DNA of 64,000 nt from JAFMDF01 sp965277445 (GTDB lineage Bacteria > Bacteroidota > Bacteroidia > Chitinophagales > Saprospiraceae): positions 248,001-312,000 of the forward strand of contig CBDICY010000032.1 of NCBI GenBank assembly GCA_965277445.1. Reading direction: 5' to 3'. The notes under the pieces are model-generated. The model ran no database searches, was not told the DNA's origin, and worked only from the letters and a program-made list of their open reading frames with translations. The position numbers were made by a program, and so were the translations under genes. Positions 51,445 through 58,324 of the stretch are shown one piece after another. Within the stretch, counting starts at the first letter, position 1; every line of letters begins with the position of its first letter.

Positions 51445-52308
51445 TTATTCAACGTTAAAATGTTGGTCTAAAAAATCATAAACAAGATGGAAACGCTCTA
51501 ATGGAGCAATGTGTCCACCATCAAGTTCAATATGTGCATAGTAATGTTTAAAATTATTTTTGTCTAATCGTTTTATAAGTTGTGCTGACATCTCAGGAGC
51601 TGGCCATTGGTCGTCATCTTTCCCTGAAATAATTAGAATAGGACCATTAATGTTTTCTACCCGAATTTCAGCCTTTTTTACCGCATCTTCATCCTCAAGC
51701 ATCATAGCGTGCGCTTTATATAAGTCTCCTTTAATAGCTGGTACAATTGTTTTTAATGGAGCAGGAACATAAGGAACTTCTTTGTTTTTGTAAGTCCAAG
51801 AAGATGTATTGGCATATAAAGTAATAGCTGGAAAACTTACATTCGATGTGGACGCTGCAATTACCCCATTAAATTCTTTATACCTACTGGCTAAGTTCAG
51901 CACAAGCTCACCACCGCGTGAACCACCAAACAAGATGATTTTCGATTTATCTATTTGAGGATGTTGAGCAATAGATAAAATAGTATCCCTTATAGCATCC
52001 AATGAAATTCTATCTAACTGCGCAGGTGTTCCTTTGGATTTGAAGTAACCAATAGCCAGTACCGCATAGCCTTTCTGATTCAAACTATCTCGCTTCTCCT
52101 TTAAGTAGTTCCTAGCCCAATCATTTCCACCTCCTCCACCTCCAAAGCCAACAAATAAAGGTTGTTTGTTAGCACTACCAAGATATAGTTTTGCTTCCAC
52201 TACTCCATGTTTATCAGATAATTTCGGCACATGGATGAAAAGATGTATTAATCCTATGACTAGGAGAGATAGAAATAGGATTGCCGTTGCTTTGATTATT
52301 TTCTTCAT
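51445..52308 (-). CDS. Alpha/beta hydrolase with BAAT/acyl-CoA thioester hydrolase C-terminal domain
   Basis: 287 residues. N-terminal membrane anchor or signal (KIIKATAILFLSLLVIGLIHLF), then a glycine-rich oxyanion turn FVGFGGGGGGND, nucleophile Ser130 in FGGSRGGELVLNLA, Asp in ISGKDDDQWPA and His in LDGGHIAP. BAAT_C-type folds usually have Cys or Ser here; the substrate may be an ester or thioester outside the cytoplasm. Six consecutive Gly residues are unusual. 54 bp from the PfkB gene on the same strand. Confidence 0.78.
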   Translation of the reverse strand: MKKIIKATAILFLSLLVIGLIHLFIHVPKLSDKHGVVEAKLYLGSANKQPLFVGFGGGGGGNDWARNYLKEKRDSLNQKGYAVLAIGYFKSKGTPAQLDRISLDAIRDTILSIAQHPQIDKSKIILFGGSRGGELVLNLASRYKEFNGVIAASTSNVSFPAITLYANTSSWTYKNKEVPYVPAPLKTIVPAIKGDLYKAHAMMLEDEDAVKKAEIRVENINGPILIISGKDDDQWPAPEMSAQLIKRLDKNNFKHYYAHIELDGGHIAPLERFHLVYDFLDQHFNVE

Positions 52309-52384
52309 TCAGATGTAGTAGCTATAAGATAAAAAACAAAGCTACCTCAAATAAGTGCCAAAACAATTGACCTATATCAAATAA

Positions 52385-52960
52385 TCATTTTTCAGCCCTT
52401 ATTCTACTTAAAGTTTCTTGGGTAATACCTAAATAAGAAGCTACCATCCTAAGCGGGATTCGAGGGTAAATGTCAGCATAAACCTCTTTGAAATGAAGGT
52501 ATCTTTCTTTTGCTAAAGTAAAACGCATAGAAACAATTCGTTCCATTAAGTGCCCGAAAACGCTTCCCATAGATAATCTCGCATATCGTTCCATTTCAGG
52601 AAAATTGTCAAAAAGAAAGACAAGGTCATTTACATTTAGCGCAAAGGTGGTCGTATTTTCGATGGCATCTATATAGTAGATGTCTGGTATTCTTTGCATA
52701 AAACTTTTAGGAGAGTTTACCCATTCATTCCTACTGCTAAAAAATTCACTTATTTCCTTCCCGTCTTTTAAAAAATAAGCCCGCAATATGCCCTTACGAA
52801 TAAAGTAACTTTCCTTACAAATTTGGTTGGCATCCAATATCAATGCTTTCTTTTTAAAGACTTTTGGTTTTAATCGCTTTGCCAGTTCTGCCTTTAATTC
52901 TGGAGAAAGTTCAATGTATCTTTCAAAATGCTGGTATATAGTTTCTATTTCTTCGATAAT
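52385..52960 (-). CDS. Crp/Fnr-family regulator, start codon unclear
   Basis: The frame is open from 52999 down to the stop at 52385 without any ATG before the cyclic-nucleotide-binding-like domain (ESYFIRKGILRAYFLKDGKE, ISEFFSSRNEWVNSPKSF). Upstream codons IIEEIETIYQHFERYIELSP are the usual N-terminal helix of Bacteroidota Crp-like proteins, so the true protein should begin near 52960, where only ATT is available; a TTG exists at 52843, inside the domain. The C-terminus keeps a short HTH (LRMVASYLGITQETLSRIRAEK). Either a rare start codon is used or the 5' end has decayed. Confidence 0.6.
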   Translation of the reverse strand: MIEEIETIYQHFERYIELSPELKAELAKRLKPKVFKKKALILDANQICKESYFIRKGILRAYFLKDGKEISEFFSSRNEWVNSPKSFMQRIPDIYYIDAIENTTTFALNVNDLVFLFDNFPEMERYARLSMGSVFGHLMERIVSMRFTLAKERYLHFKEVYADIYPRIPLRMVASYLGITQETLSRIRAEK

Positions 52961-53160
52961 TTTTCTATTTGTAGCTAAGTTGCTGATAAAACTATAAAAT
53001 TAGGTAAAAAATAAAGATTCTGAACTATGCCCCTCTCCATTGGTTGAATAATGCCTACCATACGTTTAAAAAACTTTGTCACCTGTTTTTCATCAATTAT
53101 TTTAAGCAGTTTAAAGTTTTTTTGAATGTTAATTGTAATCGCCAAACCTGCCCATTCCAT

Positions 53161-53482
53161 TGTCTTGCGGCGTAATGTTGTGACTATTAATTCGACAGAA
53201 AGTTGTAACTATCTAATCTTAGCTCCAAAGGAGCGAAATATAATAACATGGGACACAGTCCTATGATGACAGCATAACGCTCCCTCGGTTAAGCTCTGAA
53301 AGAGCGACATAAAGGATGTATTTATGTCACCCCGTTGGGGTTTTGAGACCATTACATTAGATTTATCCCTAGGGCTTTTCGCCCTAGGTTATCATATATC
53401 ACCCCTTTGGGGTTAAGTAATATCAGTAAATAGCCACAACTTTTTGTCGATTAGTTTGGCTACAACATTACACCGCATGACA
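53161..53482. repeat. Composite inverted-repeat element enclosing a REP-hairpin array
   Basis: Arms of about 60 bp: TGTCTTGCGGCGTAATGTTG (from 53161) and CAACATTACACCGCATGACA (ending 53482) are reverse complements with few changes, and pairing continues inward (CGACAGAAAGTTGT with ACAACTTTTTGTCG). Between the arms are at least six small hairpins: GCTCCAAAGGAGC, GCTCTGAAAGAGC, CACCCCGTTGGGG, CCTAGGGCTTTTCGCCCTAGG-like, CACCCCTTTGGGG and others. Non-coding. Confidence 0.65.
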
Positions 53483-53525
53483 TCCATTTAGGCGGGTTTG
53501 TCGATTACGTTTACGAAATTAAAAA

Positions 53526-53728
53526 ATGATAGCAACAGCAAAAGATTTAGAAACTTTCCGTAAGGGAGTTGCTATATGGATAAAAGAAAATTGTCCAGCG
53601 AGTATTCGTACTCCTATTGAGCAAAATGATGATGATTATATGGGTGGACGAAATCAGGATTATGCAACAGAAGACCAAGTACTTTGGCATTGCTGCATTG
53701 ATATTGACATCCATTGTTTTTTGGTACA
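53526..53728 (+). pseudogene. N-terminal fragment of an acyl-CoA dehydrogenase
   Basis: MIATAKDLETFRKGVAIWIK, ENCPASIRTPIEQN, DDDYMGGRNQDYATEDQVLW aligns by eye with the start of the complete enzyme at 24686 (TATDLKTFRAETRAWLEANY ... WGGRTPYFHTPDTKLWFERM). Similarity stops after DQVLW and the frame ends at 53732 where an inverted-repeat element begins. It is the first sixth of the gene only, so non-functional. Confidence 0.7.
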
Positions 53729-53905
53729 TTAAGTACCTCTATAGATATAATCGACACTTTTTCTAGGTAATGAGTAGATAAGATTAATGAGTTGATGAGG
53801 TAGAATTTGGACTAAATCTCTAATAATATCTCATTAATCTCATTTCCCCATCAACTTATTACCCCTTTTTACAAAAGTGTCGATTATTTAATAGGAGGTA
53901 CTTAT
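53729..53905. repeat. MITE-like element with 32-bp inverted ends and nested GATGAG repeats
   Basis: The left end AAGTACCTC ... ATAATCGACACTTTT (53730-53762) and right end AAAAGTGTCGATTAT ... GAGGTACTT (53873-53905) are near-perfect inverted repeats. Inside are the low-complexity TAATGAG/CTCATTA arms also seen at 5.4 and 38.4 kb. The element directly abuts the acyl-CoA dehydrogenase fragment. Confidence 0.65.
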
Positions 53906-54111
53906 CAATACTTTGCCCGTACCAAAACGTACTGTATCTTTACTGAGTGCCTAATTTTTTCTTAAAATAATATAGATAATAGACTAAATTATTTTGGATT
54001 AAGTTTGTCACTTTTTGTTACTTTTGTTTGTCACTTTTAACAAATCAAGCGAAATTTCTTATCCTTCCTAAATAGAAAAAAGCCTACAAACATAATGTCT
54101 ATAAGCTTTCT

Positions 54112-54137
54112 TTCTAGTAGCGCGAGGCGGGCTTGAA
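54112..54137 (-). other. tRNA 3'-end-like fragment, possible attachment site
   Basis: On the minus strand AGTTCAAGCCCGCCTCGCGC (54136-54117) followed by TACTA looks like the T-loop, T-stem and acceptor 3' strand of a tRNA gene; no 5' half is present. Such 3' tRNA pieces are left at integration ends by tyrosine recombinases, and an integrase gene starts 178 bp further on. The stretch 53906-54314 otherwise has direct repeats TTTGTCACTTTT (54004, 54027) and no gene. Confidence 0.4.
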
Positions 54138-54284
54138 CTTAATTGCATTAACTTTATTTAAATTGTCTTAAAATCATTGATTATCAAGTATTTATGAATT
54201 TGTATTTATAGGTAATAAAACTAAAAACAAGCTATTATAAGTAAAAATTGACCGTTAAAATGAACTTTTATTGTAGAATTTATT

Positions 54285-54292
54285 TAGATTTG
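54285..54292 (+). promoter_or_regulatory. Predicted -7 box of the integrase gene
   Basis: TAGATTTG (TAnnTTTG) 22 bp before the ATG. A short leader would result. The -33 box is not clear. Confidence 0.35.
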
Positions 54293-54314
54293 TAATCAAA
54301 TCAAATAATCCTTT

Positions 54315-55592
54315 ATGGCTACAATTAATTTTTACTTAGATAAAGTTCGTTCTGATGGAAGATGTGCCATCTTCATGGTGTATCAATCAAGCGGTAAAAA
54401 ATGGAAACAATACACCAAAGAAAAAGTCCTACCTAAATATTGGGATAAGAAAAAACAGCGAGCCAAGCATATCTCCGATGCTGCCGAAATCAACGATTAT
54501 CTAGATTTTTTACAAGCCAAATTAAAAAGAGTGGAACGTCAATTGAGAATGACGAAAGAGCATTTCACAATTGATGACGTGAAGAAGGAATATATGGGTG
54601 ATAAGCCTAAGACAAAACGTATGTTTGACTTTTTTGAAGAGCAGGTAGAACAAATGAAAGTAATTCGTAGTGAACTTACCTATAAAAAATTTAAAACGTT
54701 ATTAAGTGATTTAAGAGGGCATGAAAAACATTATAAAACAAAATTAGATTTTGATGATATTGACATCAATTTCTTCAATAAATTTCTAGTTTACCTTGCT
54801 GAAGAAAAAGGGAACTCGCAAAACACCGTACAGAAGAAAATAGCAGATATAAAAAGTCTCTTCCATAAAGCGACCAAGGCAGGTTTTAATAAAAAAATGG
54901 ATTACCTCGATTTCAAAGTCAGTAAGGTGAAAACAGAAAAGGTTTTTCTTACCAAAGAAGAATTATTCAATTTGTATAATTTAGATTTATCCACCAATAA
55001 ACGTTTAGAAAAAGTCAGAGATATATTTTGTTTTGGTTGTTATACAGGATTAAGGTTTTCAGATATTGCTGCACTGAAATTTGTATCTATTATGACTAAG
55101 CAAAATGTAGGCGGTGGACAATATGAAGCACTTAATTTTAATGTTTATAAAACTAAAGACCTTCTAGTTGTTCCACTTAGTAAATATGCTTTGGAAGTTA
55201 TAGAGAAGTATCGGAAGAAAGCGATAAAATCTATACAGGCGATAAAAGGCGATGTCGAAAAGCAATTAATGGAGCAGAAAGTATTCCCATCTATTTCTAA
55301 TCAAAAAATGAATGATTATATCAAAGAAGCTGCTGTTCTAGCAGGCATCAATCATTCTATATCCATTACAAAATTTGTTGGTACAAAACGGATAGATACG
55401 ACCTATCAAAAGCATGAATTAATATCTACTCACGCTGCTAGAAGAACCTTTGCTATTGTCTCTCTAGAAATGGGGATGAGGATAGAGGTATTACAAAAGA
55501 TATTAGGCCATAAGACTATTAAAACAACTATGCGCTATGTATTTATACAAGAAGATGTAAAAAACTCAGAAGTACAAAAGGCGTGGAAATAA
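54315..55592 (+). CDS. Tyrosine site-specific recombinase (integrase)
   Basis: 425 residues. Arm-binding N-terminus (MATINFYLDKVRSDGRCAIF, PKYWDKKKQRAKHI), SAM-like core-binding domain (about 105-205), catalytic domain with Arg247 (CYTGLRFSDI), Lys279 (VYKTKD), His373-x2-Arg376 (STHAARRTF), His399 (LGHKTI) and Tyr408 (TMRYVFI). All residues needed for strand exchange are present. Typical of Bacteroidota conjugative/mobilizable elements and prophages. It is the first gene of a three-gene element with the tRNA-like sequence 178 bp upstream. Confidence 0.92.
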   Translation: MATINFYLDKVRSDGRCAIFMVYQSSGKKWKQYTKEKVLPKYWDKKKQRAKHISDAAEINDYLDFLQAKLKRVERQLRMTKEHFTIDDVKKEYMGDKPKTKRMFDFFEEQVEQMKVIRSELTYKKFKTLLSDLRGHEKHYKTKLDFDDIDINFFNKFLVYLAEEKGNSQNTVQKKIADIKSLFHKATKAGFNKKMDYLDFKVSKVKTEKVFLTKEELFNLYNLDLSTNKRLEKVRDIFCFGCYTGLRFSDIAALKFVSIMTKQNVGGGQYEALNFNVYKTKDLLVVPLSKYALEVIEKYRKKAIKSIQAIKGDVEKQLMEQKVFPSISNQKMNDYIKEAAVLAGINHSISITKFVGTKRIDTTYQKHELISTHAARRTFAIVSLEMGMRIEVLQKILGHKTIKTTMRYVFIQEDVKNSEVQKAWK

Positions 55593-55746
55593 GAATGGAT
55601 AAAATTTATGAATATAAACAATCGTAAATGAAGCAGTAAAGAAAGATTTACATATCAACCATATTCTCTAACAGAAAAGGAGAAATACTGACACTAGAAT
55701 TGGACCTCTTAATCAGTTATTTCCCCTTTATTAAACTAGGTTTAAC

Positions 55747-56856
55747 ATGAGCAAAGTTAATGAATTGAACGTGAATGGGCAAGTTTTGCCCAAAATCAAA
55801 TTAAAAAACGGATTTACACAAATTTCTAATGCCGTTTTACTCGATGAACGACTTTCCTTTAAAGCACGAGGCATTTTAGCCCTCCTACTCTCCCGTCCAG
55901 CCAATTGGCGCATCTATCTTAGCGAAATTTCAGAACGTTCCAATAAAGATGGTAAAAAGGCTATTCAGTCAGGTTTTAAAGAATTAGTAGATGTTGGCTA
56001 TCTACAATTAACCGCATTTATAAATGAAAAAAGTGGACATTTTGAAGGCAAAGGATATGCTATTGCTAAAAGAACTAGTGCTCACCGACAACACCCTTTT
56101 AGGTCTGACCTAAAACAGGACAATCCTAGTTTAGGACAGTCCCCGAAACGGAAAGACCTAAAACCCGACCGTCCTAAAATGGCACCGTATAGTAATACGA
56201 AAAGTAGTAATACTAATAATAGAAATACTAAAAAACAGCAACATCAAAAGGCAGTTACTTTAAATATTGATGATGATGTTGTTTTTGAAAAAATTGAAAA
56301 GGGAATTACTGCCTTTTACCCTATCCTCCTGAAAGATAATCCTTGGCAAAGTTTATATCTCGAAACCAATATCAGTTCAACTCAAAAATTATCTGCTGAA
56401 AAATTATACCTGCTCCTGCTGCACTTTAAAGACACCTCTCTAAAATCTGGAACGACCTATGGCAATTTGATGGAAGTCAAAAAGCATTTTGCCAATTGGT
56501 ATCAAATCAACCAATCTAAAAAGGCACTCGGACAATTTTTGCAAGAAGGTAAAAAGGCAGAGCAGCGAGCTCGGGCGTTTTTATTTCCCCTAATAGCTAA
56601 AGTCAACTTCTATTTTGATGCACTACTTAAAAGGCAATGTAGTACAATCGACCATGTCTATGAAATCGAGCAAAAATTAAAGGACGCAAAAGAAAAGCTC
56701 CTGCTCAAAGGGCAGTTTTTGAGTAAAGCTACGGAAAGAGAGAGTATTGAAAACTTGACTGCTGATATTTCTAAAATGCTAAGTAAACTTAAAAATGCAG
56801 CTGAGGTCAAACAGTTAGATTGGTTCTGCTTACCTAAAGTAGTGGCGCAAGTTTAA
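55747..56856 (+). CDS. HTH-domain protein, candidate replication initiator of the integrated element
   Basis: 369 residues. The first 90 residues resemble the N-terminal winged-helix of phage/plasmid replication proteins (FTQISNAVLLDERLSFKARG, ILALLLSRPANWRIYLSEIS, ERSNKDGKKAIQSGFKELVD, VGYLQL). A polar linker (PFRSDLKQDNPSLGQSPKRK, then Asn/Lys-rich) follows, then an alpha-helical C-terminal half. No ATPase or primase motif. The second half of its gene carries five exact AAAAGGCA octamers, and an array of the same motif lies right behind the stop, where an initiator might bind. Role inferred. Confidence 0.65.
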   Translation: MSKVNELNVNGQVLPKIKLKNGFTQISNAVLLDERLSFKARGILALLLSRPANWRIYLSEISERSNKDGKKAIQSGFKELVDVGYLQLTAFINEKSGHFEGKGYAIAKRTSAHRQHPFRSDLKQDNPSLGQSPKRKDLKPDRPKMAPYSNTKSSNTNNRNTKKQQHQKAVTLNIDDDVVFEKIEKGITAFYPILLKDNPWQSLYLETNISSTQKLSAEKLYLLLLHFKDTSLKSGTTYGNLMEVKKHFANWYQINQSKKALGQFLQEGKKAEQRARAFLFPLIAKVNFYFDALLKRQCSTIDHVYEIEQKLKDAKEKLLLKGQFLSKATERESIENLTADISKMLSKLKNAAEVKQLDWFCLPKVVAQV

Positions 56857-58219
56857 GTCGATTTATCTATAAATCATTTATCTATAAATTTTGATAACTG
56901 CCTTTTAAACAAGCTAATACCAAGTGCTTAAAAGGCAGTTTAGGGAGCAAATGCCTTTTAAAACGGGCTAACTGCCCTTTAAACTAAAAAAATATAAATC
57001 ATGGATTCAAAAAATACACTTCAGAAAGATTATGGTAAACTTATCCCAACCATTAAAAATCTATCCTTGGCAGCACAATTCATTAGTGGTTCAACTGCCG
57101 CCTTTGGCATTTATGCAGTAGTAATTCAGAAAATGCCTTTTAGCATTAAAGCGATTGCGGTATTAATCACTTTAGTTTTGACGACTATTATCATTGGCAG
57201 CTTTGAAGGGGGCATTCGCAAGTTATATCCGTATTGGGTGCGTCAAATTTTGAGTTGGAGCTTAAATGGCACAGTCGAATCTAAAAGGCAGAAGTCCGTT
57301 AGAGTGATTCTTTTCAGTATGCTCTGCATTTTATTACTGCCACTTGTGTTAGGCACGACTATTTCCAGTTGGCAATCTTCTCCTGACTTAATTGCCTTTT
57401 CAAGTCCAAAACCTAAAATGCAAGACTTGACTCAACTAGATGCGAATTTGAACGAGAACACCACCCTATTAATTGAGCAATACCAAAAGGATATCCAGCA
57501 AGACTCTCTTTTATTTATAAATCATTTACAGGTGTTGAAGGGCAGTTGGGATGCTAAAGTTAAGGCACAGGAAGTACAGCGTAAGAAGTATTTAAGCTTA
57601 TCTGTTAAAGGGCATCAATGGGCAGCTGGTAGTGCAGCAAAAATTAAAAATAAAGTCATTCCCGATTTATTGGCTCAAAAGGCAGTTGCGCTACAACAAT
57701 TGCATACGTCTAGGACTAGTAAGCTAGATTCTTTACGGAAATATCAGGCTACCACTCTATTGACTGCTCAACAATCAAAGCGCATCCTTGTAAACGCAAG
57801 TAAAAAGAAGAACGATTTACTACGCCAAAAGGCAGATACCAATATTTATAAATGGGGGCAATTTCTTGCTATCCTAGCTATCATCAGCACCTTCTTTACG
57901 CTTTTCTGCTTTACGTTTATTGAGGCATACAAAGCTGGAATCATTCATCCCAAAGCACACACACCACCAGATTTAAAAACACACAAGTCTATTAAAGTAC
58001 ACACAGCTAAACTGCCTTTTAAAGAAAGAAACCATGTGGCACATAGCTCACAACAACCATTAACGGTTACACACAAGCACACGAAACAGTTAGATTTTGT
58101 GTCTATAGATAAATTGATAAAACGCACACGGATGCAATGGAAACGAAGTCTTGATACAAATAAAGACGAAACACACAGAACAACCAATCGGCAAAAGGCA
58201 GTTGAGAATATTGCCTTTT
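56246..58219. repeat. Dispersed AAAAGGCAGTT motif array
   Basis: Exact octamer AAAAGGCA (plus strand unless marked -): 56246, 56310-, 56519, 56552, 56629, 56899-, 56930, 56952-, 57134-, 57283, 57393-, 57677, 57827, 58013-, 58193, 58212-. Full AAAAGGCAGTT starts at 56246, 56896-, 56930, 57677, 58010- and 58193. One-base variants (AAAGGGCAGTT) are at 56707, 56970- and about 57537. Many copies extend to AACTGCCTTTTAAA. The array spans the end of the HTH gene, the gap and the whole membrane gene. By composition, chance would give well under one copy in 2 kb. Confidence 0.85.
56896..56980. promoter_or_regulatory. Intergenic iteron cluster, candidate origin or operator
   Basis: Four motif copies in 85 bp between the HTH and membrane-protein genes: AACTGCCTTTT (56896), AAAAGGCAGTT (56930, opposite orientation), ATGCCTTTTAAAA (56951) and AACTGCCCTTT (56970). 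The first two face each other. This is the only part of the array outside coding sequence, and it sits 20 bp before the membrane-protein ATG, so it could control that gene or be a replication/partition site. Confidence 0.55.
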
Positions 58220-58299
58220 TAAAATCGCTCGGTGTCTCTGTTCACACGGACCAATTGGATGAAACTAAATTAATCATTAGCAAAAAAGAAATTGCTTAG
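57001..58299 (+). CDS. Coiled-coil membrane protein of the integrated element
   Basis: 432 residues. Three membrane helices in the first 120 residues (LAAQFISGSTAAFGIYAVVI; AIAVLITLVLTTIIIGSF; VILFSMLCILLLPLVLGTTI), a helical, probably coiled-coil, domain at about 145-280, a fourth helix (FLAILAIISTFFTLFCFTFI, 288-307), and a His/Lys-rich tail of 125 residues. No enzyme motif. Fits a mobilisation- or replication-associated membrane anchor, but no family was recognised. Its codons embed about ten copies of AAAAGGCA in different frames (peptides QKAV, LPF, MPF, IAF, KRQ). Confidence 0.65.
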   Translation: MDSKNTLQKDYGKLIPTIKNLSLAAQFISGSTAAFGIYAVVIQKMPFSIKAIAVLITLVLTTIIIGSFEGGIRKLYPYWVRQILSWSLNGTVESKRQKSVRVILFSMLCILLLPLVLGTTISSWQSSPDLIAFSSPKPKMQDLTQLDANLNENTTLLIEQYQKDIQQDSLLFINHLQVLKGSWDAKVKAQEVQRKKYLSLSVKGHQWAAGSAAKIKNKVIPDLLAQKAVALQQLHTSRTSKLDSLRKYQATTLLTAQQSKRILVNASKKKNDLLRQKADTNIYKWGQFLAILAIISTFFTLFCFTFIEAYKAGIIHPKAHTPPDLKTHKSIKVHTAKLPFKERNHVAHSSQQPLTVTHKHTKQLDFVSIDKLIKRTRMQWKRSLDTNKDETHRTTNRQKAVENIAFLKSLGVSVHTDQLDETKLIISKKEIA

Positions 58300-58324
58300 T
58301 TTTTGATAAAGTAGTTTCTAAGTA

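Noticed and set aside
52975..53160. 61-codon minus-strand frame upstream of the Crp-like gene
   Set aside because: No recognisable domain and in a different frame from the Crp N-terminus; a real frameshift could not be shown.
56246..58219. The motif as a genome-wide DNA uptake sequence
   Set aside because: Uptake sequences are spread over the chromosome; here nearly all copies lie in 2 kb.
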